Shown: positions 16,269-24,727 of the stretch, in pieces
Position numbering within the stretch: the stretch's first letter is position 1
Layout: the number at the start of each line of letters is the position of its first letter
From: Vagococcus elongatus
GTDB lineage: Bacteria > Bacillota > Bacilli > Lactobacillales > Vagococcaceae
Assembly: GCF_003987645.1 (NCBI RefSeq)
Contig: NZ_NGKA01000010.1
Location: 38,376-102,375, forward strand
Length of the DNA: 64,000 bases
Direction of reading: 5' to 3'
Notes under the pieces: generated by a model
Seen by the model: only the letters and a program-made list of their open reading frames with translations
The model's database searches: none
What the model was told of the DNA's origin: nothing
Translations under genes and position numbers: made by a program

Positions 16269-16526
16269 CTATTCGTACTCATTTTTCAATAGATTCATTG
16301 CAACGGTAATTGATTCAGCAAGACTTTTCTTTTCCATTTCTCCCTTGGTGCTTCTTTGTTTTTTTAACATTTCCCTTACCTTAGGATCCGTATAACAAAT
16401 TGTTGCCTTAGCTTTACAATATTCACACTGCGCATAAGTATGAACTACTCTATTTTTTAACCTGCTTTGCCTTTTTTTAAACCTCGTCATCTTTCCACAC
16501 TTACCGCACTCAAACCTTTGGCTCAT
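16269..16526 (-). CDS. Small zinc-ribbon phage protein
   Basis: An 85-residue protein with two Cys pairs, 'CGKCGKMTRF' and 'CEYCKAKAT', that should bind one zinc, preceded by a basic stretch (KKRQSRLKNR). The C-terminal half is helical. It is located between the minor head gene and the scaffold, 2 bases from the former. DNA or RNA binding is likely from the zinc ribbon; its role is unknown. Confidence 0.75.
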   Translation of the reverse strand: MSQRFECGKCGKMTRFKKRQSRLKNRVVHTYAQCEYCKAKATICYTDPKVREMLKKQRSTKGEMEKKSLAESITVAMNLLKNEYE

Positions 16527-16528
16527 CG

Positions 16529-17671
16529 TTAAAACCCACCTCTCATTAATACCTCTTTAGGTGTTATCACTTTTTCACGCCCATAATTACGACTCAACCA
16601 GTCTGCACCTGCTAGCAACTTTCGCATTTCAGCCTGCTGCTTCCTTAACAATAATTGATACTTTTCTACGCTAGAACTATTTAATTCCTTTAAAACAATG
16701 ACATTTTTCTTTGTTTTACGAATACGTCGCTCAATTTCTCGTTGCTTGTCCCGTACTTTCGAGCGTTCAATCGCTTCTTCTGGATTGATAGTTGGCTCTC
16801 TATCAATATTTACGCCTGGAATAAATGGAAATATAGAATGTCGGCAGTTAATCCCCAAAGTCCCACTAGCTTCTCCGTAACCAAATTCGTAAATGGATGG
16901 ATACTCACTGTCATTAAGAACTATCGGACGCATATCCAATACTTGCCCTTGACAGTGCGCACATCTAGGTGCGGCATCATAAAGTGAGCTCATTTTCACT
17001 GTATGAACACCAAACTCATCCATTCGATCAGTTCTGACTTGATTATATACTCGATTAAGTGTGGACCTCATGACAACATCAACGTATCGTTCTAAGCTCC
17101 ATGTATGGCCACCCCTGTCAATAAATGCTGATGGAATGCCTTTACTTGCCCAATCTAAAATAGATTTTTCGATTGCTTGTTTTAAAGTAATATTCCCACT
17201 GGCAAAAGATGCCATTGTATCATTCAATACATTCTCATACATTTTCATGATAGGACCTTCACCAAACATAGTAGATATCAGTGTCTGATTGACATAATTA
17301 TTTAAATTAATAAAAACTTGATCTTGATAAGCCTTCATAATCTGGTCAAGATTATTCATTTCTTCTGTAACCGGCAAAGCTTGCTTCAAATAATAATCAA
17401 TATCTTTATGAGATTGCCTAGCGGTTTCTTCGACAGCCTTTTTTATTAATTCCTCAGACATCCCTGTTACTTCAGCCAACTCTTGATATAACTTTGAATC
17501 GAAGAGTCTAGTTTCAGCCATTCGTTCAAGATACCATTCATTGATACCTTCAGTCCCTCTAGATTTCAAACGATTGGCTATCTGTTTAAATATTTCAAGT
17601 TCAATTGCTTCATATCGATTAATTAAATCTGCAGAATGCCAGTTTAACCTATCTTGGTCAGCTCTACTCAC
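16529..17671 (-). CDS. Phage minor head (minor capsid) protein
   Basis: The 380-residue protein matches the Phage_min_cap2 family: helical N-terminus, then 'RGGHTWSLERYVDVVMRSTLNRVYNQVRTDRM' (residues quoted in part), and a zinc-like cluster 'DAAPRCAHCQGQ' with 'GINCRHSIFPFIPG' later. It attaches near the portal and may travel with the DNA. The GTG start is supported by GGAGGTG. It directly follows the portal gene, as usual for SPP1 gp7-like proteins. Confidence 0.88.
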   Translation of the reverse strand: MSRADQDRLNWHSADLINRYEAIELEIFKQIANRLKSRGTEGINEWYLERMAETRLFDSKLYQELAEVTGMSEELIKKAVEETARQSHKDIDYYLKQALPVTEEMNNLDQIMKAYQDQVFINLNNYVNQTLISTMFGEGPIMKMYENVLNDTMASFASGNITLKQAIEKSILDWASKGIPSAFIDRGGHTWSLERYVDVVMRSTLNRVYNQVRTDRMDEFGVHTVKMSSLYDAAPRCAHCQGQVLDMRPIVLNDSEYPSIYEFGYGEASGTLGINCRHSIFPFIPGVNIDREPTINPEEAIERSKVRDKQREIERRIRKTKKNVIVLKELNSSSVEKYQLLLRKQQAEMRKLLAGADWLSRNYGREKVITPKEVLMRGGF

Positions 17672-17678
17672 TCAAATA

Positions 17679-19208
17679 TCACACCTCCGTTTTTCCAAAC
17701 ATTAATTGATCCTGAATAATCTCACCAAGACCACTTTCTTTGATAACAGATTGAACAGTGTCCGAATTAATTTCTTCCAACTCTTTGAGTGCTTCATCTT
17801 CAGACATACTAAGTGCTTTCATCATTGCGGATTTTCTAGACATCAATTTATTGTCCAGTAGTTTGATATAATAATCTAACTTCGTGTCTTTATCAGTAAA
17901 CACACCATCATCAAAATCTACATTGATTTCAAAGGATAAGTTCCCTTTATATAAGTCATAAGCTTGAGCTAATTCAAAAATAGTGACGATTAATTCTTTT
18001 AAAGCTTCCTCAATTAAAAGTACATTGTCTGCTCTCGTTCGATACGTTTTTGAATTTTCAAAGACAACTTCTGTTGCTGTCTTAATTCCCTCTTTAATAT
18101 CAAAAGAAAATGTCCCTGGAGAAAAACCGACATTAGTTTCAGCAATTTGTAAAATAAAATTCATTGTTTTAATAAACTCGTCTGTTCTCAAAGTAGGAAC
18201 AAATTCGGTGATCTTGACTTCATCAGAATCGCCTTTGAGTAGTTGGAAAATATCGGTATCCGGATCCATGTATCTAATCGGATGCCCTTTGTCATCAATT
18301 CTCGTTCGAATGAAATGATCGCTGACAAGTAGTTTAGATGCTGATTTTCTTACTTCGTTCATATACTGATCATAAGTATCATTTAGATTATTAAGCTGTG
18401 CTTTCCCATTATCAGCAACACCCATGCCTAACGGTGAGCCTAGTGACAAGTTGTTCTTTCCGGCAAGTTTTATATAAACAAACAAAGGCCGTGATAACCC
18501 CTCAATAAAAACATTAGGTTGCAAATTTTCAAACTTATCTACTGAAGTCAACGGTACACGTTTGCCAACTGTACTGGAACTTTTAGAACGATACAGCTCA
18601 TTAGTAATCAAATATTTGCCATTATCCATCCACTCATGAAATTCTATTAATGTGTAATAAATCGTGTCTTGACCTTCTGCTTGTTGTGAAACAGTAACGA
18701 TTGCAGCTTCTGACACGTCATTGGTATTACTATTTAACGGATAAAAAGTATCAGCAGAACAATATGAAATTTTTATTTCATTAGTTTTTGGATCAACATA
18801 CGGTCTTAATGCTAAACCACTAATTGCATAGCCGGTTTCTAGTTCTTCACGAAAATTCTTAGTGAACTTTGATTTTTTAAAGATATCATTTAGAAATTCT
18901 TGTGCGCCTTCGTCATCAATAGTTATCGTGCAGCCTTCATTAAATACTAGGCTTGCAAGTTCACTGGCCATAATTTTAGTTGCATTGATTGAACTATATT
19001 TCCGAGTGACCTTTTGTCTTTCAGCATTGTAATATTCAACGTCAGGGAAATCATTGCTATAGAAAGCTTTGTTTTTCCTAATGCGCTCATATTCATCTTT
19101 CGACATTGCTATTTTGGGATGATCAATGATACTTTGTAATTCATTATTTCCAGTCAAACTATCACCCGCCTTTCTAAACCAATTTTTTATATTTTCGATG
19201 ATCTTCAC
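17679..19208 (-). CDS. Phage portal protein (SPP1 Gp6 type)
   Basis: This 509-residue protein has the length and pattern of SPP1-type portals: N-terminal 'YNAERQKVTRKYSSINATK', a crown/wing region with many aromatic residues, 'NVGFSPGTFSFD' in the stem region and an acidic helical C-terminus. The dodecameric portal is the channel for DNA packaging and release. It lies 9 bases after the large terminase gene. The GTG start has GAGGTGATTAA upstream. Confidence 0.92.
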   Translation of the reverse strand: MKIIENIKNWFRKAGDSLTGNNELQSIIDHPKIAMSKDEYERIRKNKAFYSNDFPDVEYYNAERQKVTRKYSSINATKIMASELASLVFNEGCTITIDDEGAQEFLNDIFKKSKFTKNFREELETGYAISGLALRPYVDPKTNEIKISYCSADTFYPLNSNTNDVSEAAIVTVSQQAEGQDTIYYTLIEFHEWMDNGKYLITNELYRSKSSSTVGKRVPLTSVDKFENLQPNVFIEGLSRPLFVYIKLAGKNNLSLGSPLGMGVADNGKAQLNNLNDTYDQYMNEVRKSASKLLVSDHFIRTRIDDKGHPIRYMDPDTDIFQLLKGDSDEVKITEFVPTLRTDEFIKTMNFILQIAETNVGFSPGTFSFDIKEGIKTATEVVFENSKTYRTRADNVLLIEEALKELIVTIFELAQAYDLYKGNLSFEINVDFDDGVFTDKDTKLDYYIKLLDNKLMSRKSAMMKALSMSEDEALKELEEINSDTVQSVIKESGLGEIIQDQLMFGKTEV

Positions 19209-19217
19209 TTAATCACC

Positions 19218-20540
19218 TCAATTCAAATAGTTTTTTACAAAATAATTAACAGAATATCTAAAATCATCCATGGCATGGTTATTTAAATCTATCGGATAGC
19301 CGTTAGCGTTTCTAGCGTACATTCCAGCTTCACGAATAAAATTATAATGATCATACACTCGACTCGTCAGCGAATCTTTGTGACTGGTTTCTAAAAGAAA
19401 GAATCGACCTTCTGCCAATACATTTTGACAGCGTTCGATTCCTACTTCTATTTTCGTTCCATTGGATCCCACTTTGTCTCGGTTGTTATTATCAGCTTTA
19501 TCAGTGTCTATCCCTAATTTATGCAATTCTTCTCGTAATGATTTACAAGCCGGATCCACAAAAAAATATTGCCAGTGCGGTAAATCACTAAAGTGTTCAT
19601 AACACCAAGACACGAAACGCTTAATCTCCATTGCATAAGTACTCATGGCTTTAATATCACCGCTGTACGCTCCACTGTGATAATAGTTTGCCAAACGATA
19701 TAAATAAAACTTTCCTTTATCAAGAACAACAGCATTCAATGCACACGTAGTCGCATCAGACTGTCCGCCGTCCGCCGTGAAATACACTTCAACGATTGTG
19801 CCGGTGATATTGTTTTTAATATGTTTAGGCTTATCACTTGTCGTGTCCAGCATGAAATAGATAACTCCTTCTGGCATGACCCGATTGCCTAACCAATCAC
19901 GATTATACAAATAATCTGATACTTCGCACTGTTCCTTCCAATCTTTTAACCTTTGTCCAGTTAATATAGGATTATCAAAAGGTCGCCAATGTCTGAAACG
20001 ATACTTATTTGTTTTTATAAAAGGCTCTAATGTTTCAAGATTCGGATGATTTGGTGCTGGAGGATTCTGTTCGGCTAAATGATATCTAAATTCAGCTGCT
20101 AAAGTACGTCTCGTGCTTTCTTCAATGAATAACTTATTTAATAAATTAAACTCTAGGAAAACAACTGTTCCAAATGACATCCCTGTTATAGCACCAACAC
20201 TGTTGGCTTTACCGCCGCCTTTGTAATAAATCTTTTTTTCACCGTTCGGCAAATTTAACCACAGATGATCTCCGTGTCGATCACTACGCATTTCTCCATT
20301 GTTTTTGAAGATATGCTTCAATCCATAACCTTCCCCATCCATAAACATACGATAGGCTTGTTCTTGATTATAAGCTGATACTAGATGATTTTGATCTGGA
20401 CTAGCAGCATAGATAATGGCCATCTTCTGGATATCACTAAAAGTTTTTCCGGAGCGAATCGTCCCCTCATTCATTTCAAATTCGATTCCCTGAAGTGGTG
20501 TATAGATGTTTTCTTTCTGCTTCTCACTCAGCAGTAGCAT
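19218..20540 (-). CDS. Terminase large subunit (PBSX type)
   Basis: The 440-residue protein has the N-terminal ATPase with a Walker A variant GTIRSGKT (about residues 26-33) and a Walker B region 'GTVVFLEFN'. The C-terminal RNase H-like nuclease shows acidic residues in 'YFTADGGQSDATT', 'YFFVDPACK' and 'HAMDDFRYSV'. It packages DNA into the procapsid and cuts it. ATG 20540 was chosen because GGCGGTGA lies 5 bases before it; a GTG at 20549 is also possible. The gene overlaps the end of the small subunit gene by about 17 bases. Confidence 0.93.
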   Translation of the reverse strand: MLLLSEKQKENIYTPLQGIEFEMNEGTIRSGKTFSDIQKMAIIYAASPDQNHLVSAYNQEQAYRMFMDGEGYGLKHIFKNNGEMRSDRHGDHLWLNLPNGEKKIYYKGGGKANSVGAITGMSFGTVVFLEFNLLNKLFIEESTRRTLAAEFRYHLAEQNPPAPNHPNLETLEPFIKTNKYRFRHWRPFDNPILTGQRLKDWKEQCEVSDYLYNRDWLGNRVMPEGVIYFMLDTTSDKPKHIKNNITGTIVEVYFTADGGQSDATTCALNAVVLDKGKFYLYRLANYYHSGAYSGDIKAMSTYAMEIKRFVSWCYEHFSDLPHWQYFFVDPACKSLREELHKLGIDTDKADNNNRDKVGSNGTKIEVGIERCQNVLAEGRFFLLETSHKDSLTSRVYDHYNFIREAGMYARNANGYPIDLNNHAMDDFRYSVNYFVKNYLN

Positions 20541-21387
20541 CGGTATCACCGCCTATTAACTGTTTTCCAATCTCAATTAGATCTAATACTTGAGATTGTT
20601 TTTCTTTATCCAACACTAACTTATCAGCCGTGTGTTCAATAATCTTAGCCTTAGCTTCTAATTCTCTCAGCTTCGGCTCAACAAACAACTGATCGGTGGA
20701 TAAATCATTGAATTGTTTCAACGCATCAGATAACCGTTTAGATACCCTGGTCAAAGCTTCCTCAATCCGCAAAATATCATCAATCTTGCGAACTGACTTC
20801 TGCTTCAACTCTGTCATAACGATATCCGGTGTCTCAACTTTAATTTTCCGGCCATCTTTTTTGGATTCAACAACTTTTTTTCTTCCACGTAACTCATAAA
20901 GTTTTTGAGTTTCTACGTCAGTCAAACCAGCATTCGCTTTTTTTAATAATAAATACATATCTCTCTGACGTATTCTGAGAAGATTAATCTCTTCAATGAG
21001 CATCGAGGAAGAATCTACGTCTTCCTCAAGCATTGCTAATTGTTCCTCAGACAATAAATCAGAATAATAAGTTGTGAACTCACCGGTAGCAACTGCGTTT
21101 TTATTTCTTTTTGGCGCCGCTGCTTTTGAATTACCTCTATTCCCCTTGGCATTCTGATTACCTGGCGGTGCTCCGCCTTTATTCTTATTTTCTTTCGGAG
21201 TACTCCGTTCATTTGATTGGAGTACTCCGTTCAATTTATCCAGCCATTTATCTTTAGACTTCCATCCACTAACGGTTTTTTCAGAAATTCCTAACTGTTT
21301 AGCAATTTCACGATTCATTATGTCCCCGTTAGCTTTTCGGAATATTTCGTATGCTTTATCTCTTTCAGGACTTCTTTTCCTAGCCAT
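20524..21387 (-). CDS. Terminase small subunit (PBSX type)
   Basis: The 287-residue protein starts with a helix-turn-helix (residues about 20-50, 'NREIAKQLGISEKTVSGWK'), then a basic linker with 'GGAPPGNQNAKGNRG', a motif seen again and again in PBSX-type small terminases. A helical oligomerisation part follows and a C-terminal helix for binding the large subunit. It recognises the phage packaging site; the structured segment at 21662-21832 just upstream may be that site. Confidence 0.92.
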   Translation of the reverse strand: MARKRSPERDKAYEIFRKANGDIMNREIAKQLGISEKTVSGWKSKDKWLDKLNGVLQSNERSTPKENKNKGGAPPGNQNAKGNRGNSKAAAPKRNKNAVATGEFTTYYSDLLSEEQLAMLEEDVDSSSMLIEEINLLRIRQRDMYLLLKKANAGLTDVETQKLYELRGRKKVVESKKDGRKIKVETPDIVMTELKQKSVRKIDDILRIEEALTRVSKRLSDALKQFNDLSTDQLFVEPKLRELEAKAKIIEHTADKLVLDKEKQSQVLDLIEIGKQLIGGDTDATAE

Positions 21388-21433
21388 CCATCATGCCACC
21401 ACCTCACAATCTTTTTTGTTGAGTTTTGTTTTT

Positions 21434-21640
21434 CTATTCTTCGATTTCTTTTAGCATCAAATCTGCCTCAATTAATACTTTTAAATCAGATACACTGGTC
21501 AGTTTAATTTCTCCTGACTGCAGGTTACTCAACCATTTTCCTAAAGCAATTCTAATTATTTTTTGATATTCTTCAACAGTCTCACTTCGTTCTAGCGCTT
21601 TTTCTATCTGATACTCCAAAAAATCATCATTTTTTACCAT
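21434..21640 (-). CDS. Small hypothetical phage protein before the terminase genes
   Basis: A 68-residue helical protein, 'MVKNDDFLEYQIEKALE' at the start and 'VLIEADLMLKEIEE' at the end. ATG 21640 is preferred because GGGAGCGG lies just upstream; an in-frame ATG at 21661 sits ahead of that site. I do not recognise the family. Its position suggests a packaging-related or regulatory role, but nothing in the sequence proves it. Confidence 0.65.
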   Translation of the reverse strand: MVKNDDFLEYQIEKALERSETVEEYQKIIRIALGKWLSNLQSGEIKLTSVSDLKVLIEADLMLKEIEE

Positions 21641-21661
21641 TGTAGACCGCTCCCTTATCAT

Positions 21662-21832
21662 ATAAAATGAAGTTAGACACAGCGGTGTCTAAAAAACCGA
21701 CGTCGGTCTATTCGCTGTGTCTTCGGGGAGCGATCCTCGTTGAGCGGTCGAGTGTTAGCGCACTCGGCCTTTTTTATATTTATCACAGCCTTTCAAATAA
21801 AATCGTTGCAAGATTCCGGAAAGGCCTGTAAC
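21662..21832 (-). repeat. Highly structured non-coding segment upstream of the terminase genes
   Basis: In 171 bases there are at least four inverted repeats: AGACACAGCG/CGCTGTGTCT, enclosing the palindrome ACCGACGTCGGT; GG(T)CGAGTG/CACTCGGCC around a 6-base loop; and ACAG(G)CCTTTC/GAAAGGCTGT at 21785-21829. A T-run follows the palindrome on the minus strand and another follows the CGAGTG hairpin on the plus strand. It may be the packaging (cos or pac) site, a terminator pair, or a structured RNA leader. The function is undecided. Confidence 0.6.
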
Positions 21833-23095
21833 CTAAATTAATTCTGGCTTGATGCTAGTGTACTGCTCAAAACGTTTTAAAATCACATCACAAAATTTTG
21901 GATCTAATTCCATTGTGTAACAGACCCGATCCAACTCCTGACACGTCATCAGTGTGCTTCCGGACCCGGCAAACAAATCCACAACGATATCACCACGCCT
22001 AGAGCTGTTCCTAATTGGGATAGCCAACAAAGACAATGGCTTTTGAGTCGGATGAATATATTTATTAACATCACCACGAGATACTTCCCAAATCGTTGAT
22101 GGAATATCTTCAGTTAAATCATCACGCCAAACTGTCGATTGTTTCCGATCTGCATACCATGCTGGAGCTTGCTTATTAATATGAGCATAAAAACAAGGTT
22201 CGTGCTGCCATCGATATTGACTCCAACCAAATGTCACACTGTTCTTTACCCAAATACATTGGGACCGCACGAAAATATCATTGACATTCATTGCATTTTC
22301 AAATGCTCTTTGATACGAGGAGCTATGAAAAACATAAATAGCTGCATCATCATTCATCAACTCTCGAAAAGATTTAAAAGTTGAGAATAAAAAAGAGTCA
22401 AAGTCTTCATCGGACATATTATCATTTAGAATAGTGTCGGCACCTGAACTTTTTAATTCTTCGCTATCACTTTCCAAGGCTATGTTGTAAGGCGGATCCG
22501 TCACAACAAGCGCTGCTTGTTTGCCTTGCATAAGCTTGGCCACACATTTCTCATCAGTAGCATCACCACACATTAAAAAATGATTCCCTAATTTAAATAA
22601 CTGTCCAAGCTGAGTTGTCGGTTCATCAATAGCCTCATATACTTCAACTGTTGGAAAGTCATCTTCAACAATTAGTTTTTCATTATCTTGTTCAAATTCA
22701 TATTTTGTTAACAGCTGATCAACTTCATCAGCGTCAAAGCCAGTCAAAGAGATTTCTTCCGGTTCAAATTGAGTTAACAATTCGACAAGTTTTTCCTCGT
22801 CCCATTTTCCGGATATTTTGTTTAATGCTATATTGAGTTGTTTTTCTTTCTCGATTGTCATATCAACAACTGAAACATGTAATCGTGTATAACCTAAATC
22901 CTTGGCTACTTTGACACGCTGATGGCCACCAACGAGATTACCTGTCTGTTGATTAAAAATAGGCGGGTCAACGAAACCGAATTCCTTGAGTGATGCCTTT
23001 AGTTTTTCGTATTCTGGCATTCCTGGTTCGAGATCGACTCTTGGATTATATGCAGCAGGATTTAACTCGCTGATTTCCATTAATTGTATTTTCAA
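21833..23095 (-). CDS. ParB-domain DNA adenine methyltransferase
   Basis: The 420-residue protein has an N-terminal ParB/sulfiredoxin-like domain (about residues 1-95, with 'NLVGGHQRVKVAKDLGY'), then an N6-adenine or N4-cytosine methyltransferase with DPPY near residue 198 and the S-adenosylmethionine motif 'DLFAGSGST' near 375. The order DPPY before FxGxG marks the beta group. It probably methylates phage DNA against host restriction or marks packaging sites. TTG 23095 was chosen since GGAGGG lies 7 bases upstream; the TTG at 23110 overlaps that site. It is the first gene of the late operon. Confidence 0.9.
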   Translation of the reverse strand: MKIQLMEISELNPAAYNPRVDLEPGMPEYEKLKASLKEFGFVDPPIFNQQTGNLVGGHQRVKVAKDLGYTRLHVSVVDMTIEKEKQLNIALNKISGKWDEEKLVELLTQFEPEEISLTGFDADEVDQLLTKYEFEQDNEKLIVEDDFPTVEVYEAIDEPTTQLGQLFKLGNHFLMCGDATDEKCVAKLMQGKQAALVVTDPPYNIALESDSEELKSSGADTILNDNMSDEDFDSFLFSTFKSFRELMNDDAAIYVFHSSSYQRAFENAMNVNDIFVRSQCIWVKNSVTFGWSQYRWQHEPCFYAHINKQAPAWYADRKQSTVWRDDLTEDIPSTIWEVSRGDVNKYIHPTQKPLSLLAIPIRNSSRRGDIVVDLFAGSGSTLMTCQELDRVCYTMELDPKFCDVILKRFEQYTSIKPELI

Positions 23096-23121
23096 GTGTA
23101 TTCCCTCCAATATATTTCAAA

Positions 23122-23223
23122 CGCCCACAATTAAATAATTTTGAGTGAAAGTGAAAGGATGGGTCACCACCTTTCTTGGTTTAAATTGATATATGTGAAT
23201 AAATATAATATTAGCTGTGGGCG
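23122..23223. repeat. CGCCCACA/TGTGGGCG inverted repeat framing the late-operon leader
   Basis: CGCCCACA at 23122-23129 and TGTGGGCG at 23216-23223 enclose 86 AT-rich bases upstream of the methyltransferase gene and just after the terminator of the early operon. The late promoter should lie here. The repeat may be a binding site for the ArpU-type regulator encoded next door, or pair in the leader RNA. Inside is a possible 16-codon leader frame starting at GTG after AAGGTGGT. Confidence 0.45.
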
Positions 23224-23234
23224 ATTGCCGGCAT

Positions 23235-23265
23235 AAAAAAGAACTCCTGTTATTTTCAGGAGTTC
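23235..23265 (-). terminator. Terminator of the early/replication operon
   Basis: GAACTCCTG and CAGGAGTTC form a perfect 9-bp hairpin with a 7-base loop. On the minus strand six T follow. It ends transcription after the ArpU-type gene and so separates the early from the late operon. Confidence 0.9.
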
Positions 23266-23332
23266 GCATGTTCTATTGAGTTTAATTTCACAATAGCAGT
23301 ATAACATAAAGGTTGTCCACCTTGTGTCCACG

Positions 23333-23851
23333 CTATGTCCATTTCTCTAGGTACTCATAACCATACATATAAACGGAAAGAGTATGAATCGCTGCTTCTT
23401 CGTGCCTTGCAATTGTCTTTCTATTCATTCTTAATTCAACTGCAGTATCGAATTGACTCATTCTAGGTTGATTGATATACCTCAATTGCAAGATCTGAAA
23501 TCTTTTACTTTCCTCAGTAGTAACAGCTTTTCGACAATCATCTTGATATTTTTTTAAAGCTTTATCTACATGGACCATCAACTTAGCAGTTTTTGCTTTA
23601 TGCTCTAGTAGAGTGTCCAAATCAAAACGCCAATCACTCCACAAACTTCCGAGTTGCTCCGTTACCTGTTCGTTAACGATTTCGCAATGTTTTTTTAACT
23701 GATGATAATTTACAAGAAGTAGCTTTGTATTGTGGTACATTAAACTTCCTTTTCTTTTCTTCTCAATTTTTTGTTTTTTAACAACTTTGTCACTCACTAA
23801 TTCTGCTAGAACATTTAATTGTTCATCCGTCAATTCAGTTAGTTGTCGCAC
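23333..23851 (-). CDS. ArpU-family late transcriptional regulator
   Basis: The 172-residue protein resembles ArpU/phage late regulators of Enterococcus: a helical N-terminus, 'KYQDDCRKAV' and a C-terminal sigma-factor-like helix-turn-helix with 'RYINQPRMSQFDTAVELRMN' and 'KTIARHEEAAIHTLS'. It would switch on the late operon that starts about 200 bases downstream. GTG 23851 is preferred because GGAAGAGGTG lies 8 bases upstream; the ATG at 23887 lies within the previous gene. It is the last gene before the early terminator, the usual place of this regulator. Confidence 0.85.
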   Translation of the reverse strand: MRQLTELTDEQLNVLAELVSDKVVKKQKIEKKRKGSLMYHNTKLLLVNYHQLKKHCEIVNEQVTEQLGSLWSDWRFDLDTLLEHKAKTAKLMVHVDKALKKYQDDCRKAVTTEESKRFQILQLRYINQPRMSQFDTAVELRMNRKTIARHEEAAIHTLSVYMYGYEYLEKWT

Positions 23852-23858
23852 TATAAAA

Positions 23859-24077
23859 TCACCTCTTCCAATTTTGATACGCTTCATCTAGCCAAGATAA
23901 CAACATATTGAATTGTTTAAGGACTATCGGCTTGTTTTCGTATTTATTACAAATTTCTCCTGAAGAGAACATCACCCATTCCCAAAACTCATCCGAGCCA
24001 AATCCAAATTTTAATTGATTTTGGTTAGATTGATTGATCCACATAGCAACATCTTTGAAGAATGCGTCATAATCCAT
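23859..24077 (-). CDS. Small conserved phage protein
   Basis: A 72-residue protein: 'DYDAFFKDVAMWINQSNQ', 'EFWEWVMFSSGEICNKY', 'KQFNMLLSWLDEAYQN'. Proteins of this pattern (aromatic, helical) are frequent next to ArpU or RusA genes in phages of Firmicutes. The ATG overlaps the TAA of the RusA gene by one base, so translation is coupled. No function is known to me. Confidence 0.7.
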   Translation of the reverse strand: MDYDAFFKDVAMWINQSNQNQLKFGFGSDEFWEWVMFSSGEICNKYENKPIVLKQFNMLLSWLDEAYQNWKR

Positions 24078-24490
24078 TACGTCACCTCTTCAATTTTTAT
24101 ATAGATACCCGGCTTGTCTGCCCAAAATTTTTCTACAACGAGACTGGCAATCTGTGCATCGTTTTTATAAAAGCCTAAGTTTTCCATACAATCCTGCAAC
24201 AGCTTATTACTATTATCCAAATCTGGCTTTGTATCTTTGTACTCACCATTTTTTCGTTTGCCAGTTCTAGGAAACAACCACTTGACTACCACTCTAAGTG
24301 GGCCAGTCATTTTTTCTTCCGGCACATATTTTCCTAAGTGAGCCATCAACTTATTTCGTGCTGCTTTCAATTTATCATCTTCATAAAAAACGGGAACGTG
24401 TTTCTTTTTTTTATGATCATAAACTACCTGCACTTGTTTTTGTTGGTGAGTGGTCGTCGGCGGTCTCATCGCCATAAAAAACTCAATCAT
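24077..24490 (-). CDS. RusA-type Holliday junction resolvase
   Basis: The 137-residue protein matches RusA-like endonucleases: 'GPLRVVVKWLFP', then the metal-binding core 'DTKPDLDNSNKLLQDCMENLGFYKND' (quoted in two parts in effect: DTKPDLDN and GFYKNDAQI). The aspartates of these motifs bind magnesium. It would resolve branched intermediates made during phage recombination or replication before packaging. AAAGAGGTG precedes the ATG. Confidence 0.9.
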   Translation of the reverse strand: MIEFFMAMRPPTTTHQQKQVQVVYDHKKKKHVPVFYEDDKLKAARNKLMAHLGKYVPEEKMTGPLRVVVKWLFPRTGKRKNGEYKDTKPDLDNSNKLLQDCMENLGFYKNDAQIASLVVEKFWADKPGIYIKIEEVT

Positions 24491-24573
24491 GTTAACACCT
24501 CTTTTTCCGTTATTTTAAGGTGGTATATACCTTTGTTTTTTCTCTCTGTCAGTTCCAAAATTTGTCACGCTGC

Positions 24574-24620
24574 GTTCTATTGTCTACTCTATCCCTTGAA
24601 AAGGGAGAGTAGACAAGAAC
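24574..24620. repeat. Long imperfect inverted repeat
   Basis: The arms GTTCT-A-TTGTCTACTCT-AT-CCCTT and AAGGGAGAGTAGACAA-GAAC pair over about 20 positions with two small bulges and a 3-base loop. No T-run follows on either strand, so it is not a normal terminator. It could be an origin hairpin or regulator site. Another dyad, GACAAC/GTTGTC, lies at 24636-24657. Confidence 0.6.
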
Positions 24621-24653
24621 GGCGGACAGCGGTACGACAACGTTTCTAAGGGT

Positions 24654-24727
24654 TGTCAACGCCAGTCAACTCTATTTAGCCTTAGACGGATAAATAAGCA
24701 CTGTCAACGCCAGTCAACTCTATTTAG
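24654..24727. repeat. Two 26-base direct repeats beside the replication gene
   Basis: The 26-base unit TGTCAACGCCAGTCAACTCT followed by ATTTAG occurs at 24654-24679 and 24702-24727, 48 bases apart, without a mismatch. Each unit itself holds two GTCAAC hexamers. The second copy runs into the last codons of the helicase gene. Such iterons beside a replication protein gene suggest an origin, but a local duplication is also possible. Confidence 0.7.

Noticed and set aside
24654..24727. CRISPR array
   Set aside because: There are only two repeat copies with one 22-base spacer, no further units, and no cas genes.
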